A DNA stretch of 64,000 bases from an uncultured Kordiimonas sp. (lineage in GTDB: Bacteria; Pseudomonadota; Alphaproteobacteria; Sphingomonadales; Kordiimonadaceae): the NCBI GenBank assembly GCA_947492375.1, contig CANLMI010000002.1, positions 497,529 through 561,528 on the forward strand. Direction: 5' to 3'. Of the stretch, positions 39,625 to 48,671 are shown piece by piece. A program made the translations under genes and the position numbers. The notes under the pieces are model-generated. The model had not been told where the DNA came from, made no database searches, and worked only from the letters and a program-made list of their open reading frames with translations. The first letter of the stretch is position 1. The number at the start of each line of letters is the position of its first letter.

Positions 39625-41304
39625 CTAGCTCTGGCACGCTTGACTGGTGCCAAAGTTTCGCAGAACCGACATTTCTGGATCAATTTGATATGTATCTTCC
39701 GCGCCTAACACCACGAAACCTTCGCCGTTTTCCATATCAACAAGATTAAGTTTACCATTAATCAGTACAGGTACAGGAATTGGGAAAATAGTATTACTAG
39801 TATTTTCCCATACGAGTTTCAAACCACCATCGATACGTCTCTCTTTCAAAACAGGTAAGGTAGCTTGCTTCATATAAACATCAAAAAACCATGTAAGATC
39901 AGCGTCGTACTCATCAATTGCTATTTTCATGAAATCTTCGGTACTTAGCCGTTGTGGTTTAATCGGATATCTTAATGACCAGGGGTTTGATGTGCCATAA
40001 AGCGCCCGCCTTACAATACGCCAGAATTTGTCATCACCGATCATGCGCCTTAATGTGTGCATAACCCACGCCCCTTTGAAATACGGGTCATTATCGACAA
40101 AATAATCGCTATACACTTCACCGTCCGGCACAACCGGTTTGCAGTTGCCGATTTGATTATAACGCGTCCACATATAGGTGGCATAGCCCATATCACCCAA
40201 AACATGCTGCGCATAAACGGGTTGCATGTAAAATCCAAACCCTTCATGCAGCCAGAAATCCCGCGTGCTTTCCTGCGTCAATAAATTACCGAACCACTCA
40301 TGAGCAAATTCATGCTGCATAAGCCAATCAAAGCCATTGGGGTCAAGCTTAAAGCCGTTCCCGTATCCATTCATGGTTTGATGTTCCATCCCGAGGTACG
40401 GGATTTCCACGATACCGATCTTCTCATTCCCCCAAGGGTATGGCCCTAGCAAACTTTCATAGAAAGCAAGCTGCTTCATAAAATCATCACGGATCAATCG
40501 TTCAATTTTCTGCTGATCTTTGGTCACATGATAGAAAATAACCGGAATACCAAGTTCGCCGCTGAGAGCATTATGGTGAGCTAGTTCATATTTCTGAAAT
40601 GGCCCGACATTAAGAGCAAGATGATAAGCAGAAATCGGATTAACCGTACGCCAATGAAAAGATTTGGTCTCATCATCATTTTTCTGCTCACTTACCAATA
40701 TTCCATTCATAACAGCCGTTAAATGTTTCGGAACTGTAATGACCATATCGGCGCCGCGATCAGCCTTATCCGATATATGATCCTTACACGGCCAATATAG
40801 GTCACAGCCATTCCCCTGAACAGCAGTTGCTATCCAATCATGACCATCGGGTGTTTTAGTCCAAACAAAACCTCCATCCCACGGCGCACGTTCGGCGACA
40901 TGCGGATAGCCTTGATATTGAACCGTTGCAGTAAATTCTTGGTTAATGGAAACTCGGACGCCAGATAATAAGAGCTTGCCCCCATCTTTTTTGAAAGATG
41001 CTGGCTTCCCCATCACTTGAACACTCAAAACCTCAAATCGCGGATCAAGGTCCAACTCAATCATCTCGAGTTTACCAAGAGCCTTAGCTGTAACGGTCAC
41101 ATCTCCTTTTATAAAGCGCTCATCAGGTTGAACAGTGATTTCAAGGTGATAATACTGGACATCATATAACTGCTGCAAGGGGGTTATAGGGCCATTGGTT
41201 TTCGCAGTTTGAGGGTGGAGTTCGTCGGTATCTTCTGCCCCAACATTATATGTTAAGAAACCAGTCAATATATAAAGACATAATACTCTTAAATATCTCA
41301 CCAT
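39625..41304 (-). CDS. secreted M1-family zinc aminopeptidase
   Basis: 559 aa from ATG 41304 (GAGGAAATTA ribosome-binding site, followed directly by a signal peptide MVRYLRVLCLYILTGFL). The longer frame to 41391 adds 29 residues with no such site. The zinc motif HEFAHEWFGNLL (HExxH) and HEGFGFYMQP (third ligand Glu) are intact, and GMEHQTMNGYG replaces the GAMEN exopeptidase loop. The protein is shorter than E. coli PepN because it lacks the long C-terminal helical domain, as in many secreted bacterial M1 peptidases. It converges on the halogenase-like gene with 9 bases between stops. Confidence 0.94.
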   Translation of the reverse strand: MVRYLRVLCLYILTGFLTYNVGAEDTDELHPQTAKTNGPITPLQQLYDVQYYHLEITVQPDERFIKGDVTVTAKALGKLEMIELDLDPRFEVLSVQVMGKPASFKKDGGKLLLSGVRVSINQEFTATVQYQGYPHVAERAPWDGGFVWTKTPDGHDWIATAVQGNGCDLYWPCKDHISDKADRGADMVITVPKHLTAVMNGILVSEQKNDDETKSFHWRTVNPISAYHLALNVGPFQKYELAHHNALSGELGIPVIFYHVTKDQQKIERLIRDDFMKQLAFYESLLGPYPWGNEKIGIVEIPYLGMEHQTMNGYGNGFKLDPNGFDWLMQHEFAHEWFGNLLTQESTRDFWLHEGFGFYMQPVYAQHVLGDMGYATYMWTRYNQIGNCKPVVPDGEVYSDYFVDNDPYFKGAWVMHTLRRMIGDDKFWRIVRRALYGTSNPWSLRYPIKPQRLSTEDFMKIAIDEYDADLTWFFDVYMKQATLPVLKERRIDGGLKLVWENTSNTIFPIPVPVLINGKLNLVDMENGEGFVVLGAEDTYQIDPEMSVLRNFGTSQACQS

Positions 41305-41433
41305 TAATTTCCTCAGCTTCCAATTTAACAAGTGCTCTACAAACGATATAATATCAATACTAGAATCAGATATATTTTGGCTACTAAGCATTAGCTTTCT
41401 TTAAGAATGCTATGCCTTCCTATAATCAAACAT

Positions 41434-41470
41434 AAAAAAGGCACTGCGAAGAGTTACGCAGCGCCTTTTT
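41434..41470 (-). terminator. rho-independent terminator after the CoA-transferase genes
   Basis: Minus-strand stem AAAAAGGCGCTGCG / CGCAGTGCCTTTTT (14 bp, one G-U pair) with an 8-base loop and U-run. It lies 24 bases past the subunit B stop. Confidence 0.88.
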
Positions 41471-41494
41471 AATAAGCAGGTAAAACCCGAATAT

Positions 41495-42148
41495 TTATTC
41501 GACTATCACAGCCTCTGTTTTTGCGCGTACTTCATCCATTGTAATGTTTGGTGCAAGTTCAACAATTTTAAGGCCGCCAGCAACAACATCGAATACACCG
41601 AGACCTGTGATAATTCGGTCAACAACTTTCGTGCCTGTTAATGGCAAACTACATGCCTTCAATAACTTTGAAGCACCTGCTTTATTGGTATGATCCATAA
41701 GTACAACAACGCGTTTAACGCCCGCAACCAAATCCATTGCGCCGCCCATACCTTTTACCATTTTACCGGGGATCATCCAGTTAGCGAGGTCACCGTTTTC
41801 TGCAACTTCCATTGCACCAAGAATTGATAAATCAATATGTCCACCCCGGATCATACCAAAACTATCTGCACTTGAAAAATAGCTGGATGTATCAAGCTCC
41901 GTAATCGTTTGCTTGCCTGCATTAATCAAATCAGCATCAATATCTTCCTCAAATGGAAATGGTCCCATACCCAGCATACCATTTTCGCTTTGAAGCGTAA
42001 CATTAATGCCTTCAGGAATATAATTGGCAACAAGCGTCGGAATACCAATACCAAGATTCACATAAAACCCGTCCTCAAGCTCCTGCGCAGCACGCGCAGC
42101 CATCTGATTTCGGTCCCACCCCAATTGTTTGCTTTGCTGATCAGTCAT
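41495..42148 (-). CDS. scoB: 3-oxoacid CoA-transferase subunit B
   Basis: 217 aa. Catalytic Glu in the family motif SENGMLG ([14 protein letters not shown]), and [17 protein letters not shown] is the standard N-terminal block; [14 protein letters not shown] follows. With subunit A it transfers CoA between succinyl-CoA and acetoacetate, feeding ketone bodies or butanoate to the TCA cycle. The start overlaps the subunit A stop by one base. A related two-subunit CoA-transferase for other short acids cannot be excluded. Confidence 0.94.
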   Translation of the reverse strand: MTDQQSKQLGWDRNQMAARAAQELEDGFYVNLGIGIPTLVANYIPEGINVTLQSENGMLGMGPFPFEEDIDADLINAGKQTITELDTSSYFSSADSFGMIRGGHIDLSILGAMEVAENGDLANWMIPGKMVKGMGGAMDLVAGVKRVVVLMDHTNKAGASKLLKACSLPLTGTKVVDRIITGLGVFDVVAGGLKIVELAPNITMDEVRAKTEAVIVE

Positions 42149-42864
42149 TATACTGTCTCCTCAGTGGCAGGTCTCTCGCTAATTGTGCGTTGCTCAATCC
42201 GCTTCTCGTGATTGCCTTTAATCAAACGCTGAACAAAAATACCCGGTGTATGGATATGATCAGGGTCTAACGAACCTGCTTCAACAATTTCTTCCACTTC
42301 GACAACCGTTGTTTTACCAGCAGTCGCCATCATTGGATTAAAGTTACGAGCTGTTTTCCTGTAAATAAGATTACCTTCGGTATCTGCTTTCCAGGCCTTC
42401 ACAATCGATACGTCAGCAACAAGGCCTGTTTCCATGATAAACGTTTCACCATCGAAGTCCTTATGCTCTTTACCGTCTGCGATAACAGTTCCAACACCTG
42501 TTTTGGTATAAAACCCAGGGATACCAGCGCCGCCCGCACGAATACGCTCCGCAAGTGTTCCCTGCGGGTTAAATTCAAGCTCTAACTCACCGTCAAGATA
42601 TTGACGCTCAAATTCTTTGTTTTCACCAACGTAGCTGGAGATCATTTTTTTAATTTGCTTGGCATCGAGAAGTATACCAAGACCAAAACCATCAACACCG
42701 CAGTTATTGGAAATAACCGTCAAATCTGTAACACCTGCACTATGTGTTGCTGCAATAAGATTTTCAGGAATACCACACAGGCCAAAACCACCTGCCATCA
42801 TGGTCATACCGTTAAACAATAATCCATCGAGCGCGGCTGCCGCACTATCATAGATTTTGCGCAT
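42148..42864 (-). CDS. scoA: 3-oxoacid CoA-transferase subunit A
   Basis: 238 aa. [19 protein letters not shown] and [14 protein letters not shown] are the CoA-transferase A signatures, and [16 protein letters not shown] is the oxyanion-side segment typical of succinyl-CoA:3-ketoacid transferases. The ribosome-binding site AAGGAGATACAT is near perfect. Coupled to subunit B by a one-base overlap and ended by a terminator, so the pair forms a two-gene operon. Confidence 0.94.
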   Translation of the reverse strand: MRKIYDSAAAALDGLLFNGMTMMAGGFGLCGIPENLIAATHSAGVTDLTVISNNCGVDGFGLGILLDAKQIKKMISSYVGENKEFERQYLDGELELEFNPQGTLAERIRAGGAGIPGFYTKTGVGTVIADGKEHKDFDGETFIMETGLVADVSIVKAWKADTEGNLIYRKTARNFNPMMATAGKTTVVEVEEIVEAGSLDPDHIHTPGIFVQRLIKGNHEKRIEQRTISERPATEETV

Positions 42865-43063
42865 ATGTATCTCCTTGCAAATTTGGGGTAGAGGGCGAAA
42901 TAAACAGTCAATTTGGTTGGAATAATAGCATGCAGTTTCGTGTGCAACTAATATTTATGTGAGCCAGTATATCTTCACATTTATGCGACCCCATTGAAGC
43001 CACAATTATTTATTCTTATATATATAATTATATAAATAAAAACACACACGGCAGGAGAAAACA

Positions 43064-43321
43064 ATGATGCGTATATTAAGCCGAATAATCGGCAGTATAT
43101 TATGCTTCATAGGGATAATAGGAATGTTGACCCCTATTCCATTTGGCATCATATTTTTTGTGATCGGCTTGATGTTCTTGATCCCATCAACACCAAGCGC
43201 TGCAAATGGTGTGCGTTGGGCACGATCAAAAGTTGGCTTTTTTGATCGTTCTATGAGCATGATGACACGCAGGCTTCCCGTACCTTATAGCCGTATCTTG
43301 CGCCAAACCGAAATCGATTGA
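43064..43321 (+). CDS. small two-helix membrane protein
   Basis: 85 aa. Two hydrophobic helices (about residues 5-22 and 25-42, with a TPIPFG turn between) precede a basic C-terminal tail with VRWARSKVGFFDRSMSMM. GGAGAAAAC in front of the ATG is a good ribosome-binding site. The helix-PIPFG-helix layout and trailing Arg-rich part are common in short conserved alphaproteobacterial membrane proteins of unknown function. Single gene, convergent with ppa. Confidence 0.75.
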   Translation: MMRILSRIIGSILCFIGIIGMLTPIPFGIIFFVIGLMFLIPSTPSAANGVRWARSKVGFFDRSMSMMTRRLPVPYSRILRQTEID

Positions 43322-43333
43322 TACTTAATATAT

Positions 43334-43362
43334 AAAAGCCCCGCTATATCATCAGCAGGGCT
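43334..43362 (-). terminator. terminator between the small membrane protein gene and ppa
   Basis: Stem arms AGCCCCGCT (43337-43345) and AGCAGGGCT (43354-43362). The mismatch is a G-U pair on the minus strand, so it suits ppa best; a short U-run follows on that strand. Confidence 0.75.
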
Positions 43363-43385
43363 TCTAACCTTTATGGTAAAACAGA

Positions 43386-43913
43386 CTAACCTTTGCAGGC
43401 TGCAATTGCCTGTTCAATAAGCTCAGCAGCTTTTTCAGCGCCTTCCCAGCCTTTAATTTTCACCCATTTACCGGCTTCGAGGTCTTTATAATGCTCGAAA
43501 AAGTGCGAAATCTGATTGAGGAAAATATCAGGCAACTCTTCATAGCTTTTTACACTACTATGAAAAGGGTGAAGTTTATCAACAGGCACCATAAGAAGCT
43601 TTTCATCCATACCGGCTTCATCTTCCATGATTAGCACACCGATTGGGCGACAACGAACCACAGAACCAGGCATGAACGGCGTATGATTCGCCAAAATTGT
43701 ATCAACCGGATCACCGTCATCAGCAAGTGTATGCGGTATAAAACCATAATTACATGGGTAACGCATGCTTGTATGCATGATACGGTCTACGAATAACGCA
43801 CCAGAGTCTTTATCCAATTCGTATTTAACTGGCTCTGTACCCGCAGGCACCTCAATAATTACATTTACATCCCAAGGTGCATTTTCACCGATGGAAATCT
43901 TGCTGACGTCCAC
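43386..43913 (-). CDS. ppa: inorganic pyrophosphatase, family I
   Basis: 175 aa. Hydrolyses PPi from biosynthetic reactions. [25 protein letters not shown] is the start block; the metal-binding [11 protein letters not shown] and [20 protein letters not shown] are the family signatures with the clustered Asp. Start is GTG 43913 with AGGAAA six bases upstream, consistent with the family. Followed by a minus-strand terminator. Confidence 0.97.
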   Translation of the reverse strand: [175 protein letters not shown]

Positions 43914-43958
43914 GTTATTTTCCTTTTAATCAACAACTGAGTTTAACATTTTCTACTT

Positions 43959-44903
43959 TTAAATCAGAAATGTATCGGCGATTAAGCCTGTAAATATGAT
44001 CCATCCGAAAAAAATATTAGACCTGAATATTTTCAAACAATTATCAGGATTATCAATATCAACCGACATTATCTGACGACCAAGGTGCAATCCTGCTATA
44101 CTCGCGCTGATGTAATAGATTACCCCAACGTTTGCAAGCAATCCTGATAAAAAGAGTGAAATTGTAAAAATGCCGTAAAATACCCAAAGCCATTGTTTAG
44201 TATTTACACCCAAAGCAAGGGCGGTTGATTTAACGCCAACCATTGCATCATCTTCTTTGTCCTGATGGGCATAAATTGTATCATACCCCAATGTCCAAAA
44301 TAGACATCCAAAGTATAATATAAGTGGACTAACGCTAAGTGCCCCCTCAATAGTAGCCCATCCAACCAATGCTCCCCAGTTAAAAGTGAGGCCCAGCCAT
44401 GCCTGCGGCCAATATGTTATTCGCTTCATAAAAGGATAAGCTGCCACCAATATTAAGGAGGCAAGCCCCACCCCAATTGCAAAGGCGCCTAACTGCAACA
44501 AAACTGTAAGGCCAACGAGGCACTGAAATACTAAAAAAGCCCACGCTTGTTTTATGGTAACTTCACCAGCAGGAATAGGGCGTGATTTTGTGCGCTCTAC
44601 CTTGCCATCAAAATCACGGTCGATAATATCATTATAAGTGCAACCTGCCCCGCGCATTGCAAGGGCGCCAACACCGAAAATTACGAGAAGATATGCAAAA
44701 TACAATGGGTCATCTGCAACCAAACTTTGCCCAGCAAGAGCCAAAGACCACCAGCACGGCCACAATAGTAACCATGTCCCGACAGGCCGGTCCATTCGTG
44801 CTAATTTAAGGTAAGGGCGAATAGACTTAGGGGCATTTCGATAAACCCAACTTCCATCAACAGCATCTGCTGTTTCCACTATATCTGTTTGTAGCATATT
44901 CAT
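43959..44903 (-). CDS. ubiA: 4-hydroxybenzoate polyprenyltransferase
   Basis: Integral membrane prenyltransferase of ubiquinone synthesis, 314 aa. The N-terminal YLKLARMDRPVGTWLLLWPCWWS is the family start; the first Asp-rich motif is GCTYNDIIDRDFDGKVERTK and the second is YAHQDKEDD. It attaches the polyprenyl tail to 4-hydroxybenzoate. Ubiquinone feeds the respiratory chain that ends in the aa3 oxidase encoded in this window. It lies 45 bases upstream of ppa on the same strand; no clear terminator between them, so cotranscription is possible. Confidence 0.97.
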   Translation of the reverse strand: MNMLQTDIVETADAVDGSWVYRNAPKSIRPYLKLARMDRPVGTWLLLWPCWWSLALAGQSLVADDPLYFAYLLVIFGVGALAMRGAGCTYNDIIDRDFDGKVERTKSRPIPAGEVTIKQAWAFLVFQCLVGLTVLLQLGAFAIGVGLASLILVAAYPFMKRITYWPQAWLGLTFNWGALVGWATIEGALSVSPLILYFGCLFWTLGYDTIYAHQDKEDDAMVGVKSTALALGVNTKQWLWVFYGIFTISLFLSGLLANVGVIYYISASIAGLHLGRQIMSVDIDNPDNCLKIFRSNIFFGWIIFTGLIADTFLI

Positions 44904-44940
44904 ACCACTGTCGCTACGCGGACTAAAAGGTCAAGTCAAG

Positions 44941-44969
44941 AAAAAGCCAGATAGCTAAAGCCATCTGGC
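44941..44969 (-). terminator. rho-independent terminator after the HTH regulator gene
   Basis: Stem GCCAGAT (44946-44952) / ATCTGGC (44963-44969), with a U-run on the minus strand from the A-run 44941-44945. It separates the HTH operon from ubiA. Confidence 0.8.
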
Positions 44970-45011
44970 GGTATTAGTTTTATCCTCATAAGTCGTGCTC
45001 AGGCTTGTTAA

Positions 45012-45260
45012 TCAGCTGTTTTCACTAAGTCCATTTTCATTATTTTCTTTTGGATATTGAAATACTTCTTCGATAGGTACATTAAACACTTCAGCCATTT
45101 GAAACGCCACTTCCAAGGATGGTGAGTATCGCCCCTGTTCGATTGCGATAACGGTTTGGCGTGTAACACCGACACGTTTTGCAAGTTCTGCCTGTGTCAT
45201 TTCAGACGTCATAAACCGTAAAGTGCGAATATCATTCGTGATACGAGTTTTCTTCACCAT
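45012..45260 (-). CDS. XRE-family HTH transcriptional regulator (YozG/Cro-like)
   Basis: 82 aa from ATG 45260, with GGGGAA eight bases upstream. The helix-turn-helix is MTQAELAKRVGVTRQTVIAIEQGRYSPSLE (about residues 20-50), and the C-terminal VFNVPIEEVFQYPKEN is standard for the short YgzD-like regulators. It follows the membrane-protein gene with one base between its ATG and that gene's stop. Such HTH plus DUF2178-like membrane pairs are widespread; the HTH is usually assumed to regulate the operon itself. A candidate operator lies at 45729-45742. Confidence 0.9.
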   Translation of the reverse strand: MVKKTRITNDIRTLRFMTSEMTQAELAKRVGVTRQTVIAIEQGRYSPSLEVAFQMAEVFNVPIEEVFQYPKENNENGLSENS

Positions 45261-45261
45261 A

Positions 45262-45693
45262 TTACATTCCCCGACGGTAAGCAATCAGCTTGGCACTAAG
45301 CTTCACGATGTCAGCAACTGCGTGAAAACCGACCAGCATATTCACAATTGTAAACATAGATGCATCATATAGGGCAAACCCAATAGTTATTACAACACCC
45401 GCAGACAGAGTATATGTATGTGTTGAATTACTTCTGTGTTCAATCAATTGTTCACGTTCATCGTACCCATCATCGATCTCGCCAAAATGCTTTTTCTCTA
45501 AAATTGCGATGACGATATGTGCCGCTACAACGATGATAATCAACGCTACAATAGTGACAAAGATCAACCATTTAATCGCGGATAAGTCAGTATCACCGGA
45601 ACTAACAAGCGCCATAACTTGCATGCCGTACCATCCATAGACCAACACTATACCAGCTAAAACAGCAAGCGTACTTTTTTCCCAAAAGCTCAT
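45262..45693 (-). CDS. four-helix membrane protein paired with HTH regulator (DUF2178-like)
   Basis: 143 aa with four predicted membrane segments (about residues 8-30, 43-65, 93-110, 114-132). Between the second and third helices is a charged loop with DDGYDEREQLIEHRS, the DERxxxI-type motif of membrane partners of small HTH regulators. The function is unknown; a sensor or regulator-sequestering role is inference. ATG 45693 has GGATGGAGAA upstream. First gene of the two-gene operon starting from the promoter at 45738-45766. Confidence 0.82.
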   Translation of the reverse strand: MSFWEKSTLAVLAGIVLVYGWYGMQVMALVSSGDTDLSAIKWLIFVTIVALIIIVVAAHIVIAILEKKHFGEIDDGYDEREQLIEHRSNSTHTYTLSAGVVITIGFALYDASMFTIVNMLVGFHAVADIVKLSAKLIAYRRGM

Positions 45694-45728
45694 GTTAAGT
45701 TCTCCATCCTTCGTGTCTATTATTTTTT

Positions 45729-45742
45729 ACATAACTTTATGT
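45729..45742. promoter_or_regulatory. operator-like inverted repeat
   Basis: ACATAA CT TTATGT, a perfect 6-bp dyad that overlaps the -10 hexamer of the HTH operon promoter. Related T-rich copies (TTTTTTACATAAC at 45723 and TTTTTTTACATTAC at 45769) flank it. Candidate autoregulatory site. Confidence 0.5.
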
Positions 45743-45766
45743 ATGAATTATCAAACATAATGTCAA
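45738..45766 (-). promoter_or_regulatory. promoter of the membrane protein/HTH operon
   Basis: On the minus strand TTGACA (45761-45766), 17-base spacer, TACATA (45738-45743). The -35 is perfect, the -10 is weak. The start of the first gene is 45 bases downstream. Confidence 0.55.
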
Positions 45767-45850
45767 TATTTTTTTACATTACTATATTCAACTGCTTGAC
45801 ACCTGTTCCACTTCACGCCAAACCATAATGAAATATCTTGAGGAAGCCTC

Positions 45851-46606
45851 ATGCGCCATAATACGAGCATACGCATATATACTGCAAACACCCTTATGCA
45901 GGGTGGCACTGTTACACTCGACAAAGACCAATCGCACTATTTAGTAACGGTCATGCGTCAGAAAACAGGGGCTAACTTACTCGCTTTTAATGGCAAGGAC
46001 GGCGAATGGTTAACTCAAATAACTGACGTAAACAAACGTGCTGTTACCATCCAAATACTTGAGCAAACCAAAATACAAACCACCGAGCCAGATTTATGGT
46101 TTGCGTTCGCCCCTATCAAAAAAGCACGGTTAGATTTTATCGCTCAAAAAGTTACAGAACTCGGCATAAATCGTATCATGCCTGTGATGACACGCCGGAC
46201 TATTGTTGACCGCATTAAAAGTGATCGGATGTTAGCCAATGCGATCGAAGCAGCGGAACAGTGTGAGCGCCTCTCAATACCTACAATTGATGAGATGACT
46301 AAATTAGAAAAACTTATCAACACGTGGCCTGATGATAGGCTCCTCATGTTTTGCGACGAAGATTTATCAGGTAGAGATGCCTATCATGCCTTAAAAGAAA
46401 CAGCCAAAGCTTCCGGCAAACAAAAATGGGGGGTCTTAATTGGCCCAGAAGGCGGCTTTGATGATCATGAAAGAACACTAATCAAAAGCAAACCAAACAC
46501 AGTAGTCGTTTCACTGGGGCCGCGTATTTTAAGGGCTGATACCGCAGCTATTTCAGCAATAACTATATGGCAAACGGCAATTGGAGACTGGGGAAAATCA
46601 GAATAG
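45851..46606 (+). CDS. rsmE: 16S rRNA (uracil(1498)-N3)-methyltransferase
   Basis: SPOUT-fold methyltransferase of 16S rRNA position U1498, 251 aa. An N-terminal PUA-like part (HYLVTVMRQKTGANLLAFNGKDGEW) precedes the knotted SAM-binding domain with FAPIKKARLDFIAQKVTELG, IGPEGGFDDHERTLI and SLGPRILRADTAAISAI. GAGGAAGCCTC gives the ribosome-binding site. Its downstream neighbour glutamate-cysteine ligase is a frequent alphaproteobacterial partner, 138 bases further on. Confidence 0.96.
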   Translation: MRHNTSIRIYTANTLMQGGTVTLDKDQSHYLVTVMRQKTGANLLAFNGKDGEWLTQITDVNKRAVTIQILEQTKIQTTEPDLWFAFAPIKKARLDFIAQKVTELGINRIMPVMTRRTIVDRIKSDRMLANAIEAAEQCERLSIPTIDEMTKLEKLINTWPDDRLLMFCDEDLSGRDAYHALKETAKASGKQKWGVLIGPEGGFDDHERTLIKSKPNTVVVSLGPRILRADTAAISAITIWQTAIGDWGKSE

Positions 46607-46744
46607 CTTAAGTAATCTTACCTTTTAGCAAAGCTTATTCAATGGTCACGTCAGTGTGATATGATGATTTGTTTGCTTGATGAACGCCGCACAACAATTT
46701 ATGAGACTAGCCTATACCAACAAACACTGCGGGGATGCATACTT

Positions 46745-48109
46745 ATGCCAAATGCGCAAATGCCAATAGAATCAAAATCTCAACTTGTTGAACACCTTGA
46801 AAGTGGTAACTCGCCTGATCGTTCAACTTGGCGCATAGGTTCAGAACATGAAAAATTCATCTTTCACCGCGCCGATAACAGCCCTTTAACATATGAAGGC
46901 AGCGAAGGAAAAGCAGGTGTTAAAGATGTTTTAAACGCATTCGTAAAACGTGGTTGGTCTCCTGTCGAAGAAGACGGCAATATCATTGCTGCAGTTCAAG
47001 ATGGTGCCTCCATCACATTGGAACCTGGTGGACAGTTTGAACTTTCTGGCGCTCCCTTAGAGACAATCCACCAAACATGTAATGAAACAAGTGCGCACCT
47101 AAATGCCACCAAAGAAATCGGCGAAGAACTTAATATTGGTTTCTTAGGCTTGGGCTTTCATCCAACATTAGAACGCTCACAAGTCCCGGTTATGCCGAAA
47201 GGACGCTATGACATCATGCGCCGCTATATGCCACTTAAGGGCAATCTTGGTCTTGATATGATGCTCCGCACATGTACCGTTCAAGTGAATATCGATTTCG
47301 CAAGCGAGACTGATATGGTGGAAAAATTCCGTATCTCATTAGCTCTCCAACCACTTGCAACAGCACTCTTTGCAAACTCACCCTTCAAAGAAGGACGACC
47401 AGGAGGTTTCAAAAGCTTACGCAGTAATGTTTGGACAGATACGGACCCAGACCGCTGTGGTATGCTTCCTTTTGTATTTGAAGATGGTATGGGCTTTGAA
47501 AGATATGTAGACCATGTACTTGATGTGCCCATGTATTTCATAAAACGCAACGGCAAATTTATGGACGTTGCAGGCCAATCATTCCGTGACTTCATGAATG
47601 GTAAGTTGCCTGCACTTCCCGGTGAATTACCAACATTTGCAGACTGGGAAGACCACTTAACAACATTATTTCCAGAAGTACGGTTAAAAACATATATGGA
47701 AATGCGCGGCGCCGATGGTGGCCCTTGGTCTCGCCTGTGCGCCCTGCCTGCTTTCTGGGTTGGTCTTTTGTATGACGATACAGCACAAAAAGCTGCTTGG
47801 GACCTTGTTAAGGATTGGTCAATCGAAGAGATGGAACAGATGCGCGATGACGCCCCTGCCCACGGTCTTTTAACAACTATCCGCGGTAAAACATTCCAAG
47901 AACTTGCCAAGGATGTTCTAGCGATATCCGACCTAGGTCTTAAAAACCGGGCAAGATTGAGTACAAGCGGTGACACAGAACAAGGCTTCCTGAAATCACT
48001 TTGGGAAAGTACAGAGACAGGAATGACACCAGCGGACGAGCTTTTATCTCGCTTTAACGGCGAATGGGGCGGTGATGTTAAAAATGTCTTTCGGGATTAT
48101 AGCTATTAA
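46745..48109 (+). CDS. gshA: glutamate-cysteine ligase (plant/alphaproteobacterial type)
   Basis: First enzyme of glutathione synthesis, 454 aa from ATG 46745. WRIGSEHEKFIFHR is the family start, followed by GASITLEPGGQFELSGAPLE, QVPVMPKGRYDIMRRYMPLKG, LMLRTCTVQVN-like (MMLRTCTVQVNIDF), and MEMRGADGGPWSRLCALPAF. The frame is open a further 28 residues to 46661, but that stretch is not family-like; GGGGAT lies upstream of the chosen ATG. Glutathione would serve the formaldehyde pathway at the left end of the window. Confidence 0.94.
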   Translation: MPNAQMPIESKSQLVEHLESGNSPDRSTWRIGSEHEKFIFHRADNSPLTYEGSEGKAGVKDVLNAFVKRGWSPVEEDGNIIAAVQDGASITLEPGGQFELSGAPLETIHQTCNETSAHLNATKEIGEELNIGFLGLGFHPTLERSQVPVMPKGRYDIMRRYMPLKGNLGLDMMLRTCTVQVNIDFASETDMVEKFRISLALQPLATALFANSPFKEGRPGGFKSLRSNVWTDTDPDRCGMLPFVFEDGMGFERYVDHVLDVPMYFIKRNGKFMDVAGQSFRDFMNGKLPALPGELPTFADWEDHLTTLFPEVRLKTYMEMRGADGGPWSRLCALPAFWVGLLYDDTAQKAAWDLVKDWSIEEMEQMRDDAPAHGLLTTIRGKTFQELAKDVLAISDLGLKNRARLSTSGDTEQGFLKSLWESTETGMTPADELLSRFNGEWGGDVKNVFRDYSY

Positions 48110-48111
48110 AC

Positions 48112-48633
48112 CTATAACCAACGAAGCCACGTTATTAACCAGTAGAGACACAAAGCCGAAAGACCAAGTGTAGCAGCCCACATGAAAGCAACAGCTACGG
48201 AAGAAAACCGCCTTTTGCCTTCACGGTAATAGCTATCACAATTAGAGCAATGAACCCATGCATCTTCAATACCAGCCGCTATACGAATACCTGGTATTAA
48301 TGTTGGCACTTCACCTGTAAAAGCATGGATATCCATAGCGCCGCATTGCCGACATGAGGGTGGTTCATTTTCTATGGTTTCCCCTTCATATAGTTGATGT
48401 TTCTGATGGTATGATAAAACTTCAATATTTTTGAGCGCTGCTTCAGCTCGAACACGGTCAATTTCACGAATAAGGATATCTGTTTTAAGCCCTTCATTCA
48501 TCGCAGCAACATGTTCTGCGTTCAAAAACACCATTATACCCTGGGCATCCAGATATGTTTTCAACATCTGCGCCTGAGGTGCATCCAGATAAGTACGTAG
48601 CGGTACAAGTCTATTATAATCGTGTTCATTCAT
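48112..48633 (-). CDS. DUF2007-domain protein with zinc ribbon and C-terminal membrane helix
   Basis: 173 aa. The N-terminal part (VPLRTYLDAPQAQMLKTYLDAQGIMVFLNAEH) matches DUF2007-like putative signal-transducing domains. The middle has a zinc-ribbon pair CRQC (about residue 94) and CSNC (about residue 129), and the C-terminus a membrane helix (AVAFMWAATLGLSALCLYW). Function unknown. It converges on gshA with two bases between the stops and follows the flavin-binding gene on the minus strand. Confidence 0.8.
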   Translation of the reverse strand: MNEHDYNRLVPLRTYLDAPQAQMLKTYLDAQGIMVFLNAEHVAAMNEGLKTDILIREIDRVRAEAALKNIEVLSYHQKHQLYEGETIENEPPSCRQCGAMDIHAFTGEVPTLIPGIRIAAGIEDAWVHCSNCDSYYREGKRRFSSVAVAFMWAATLGLSALCLYWLITWLRWL

Positions 48634-48671
48634 CGTTATGGCGGCCTGTACTCTATATTTCTTGAATTAAT

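Noticed and set aside
47281-47976. 231-residue open frame on the minus strand
   Set aside because: Antisense to glutamate-cysteine ligase, whose motifs are intact; composition of the frame is Ser/Arg-rich noise.
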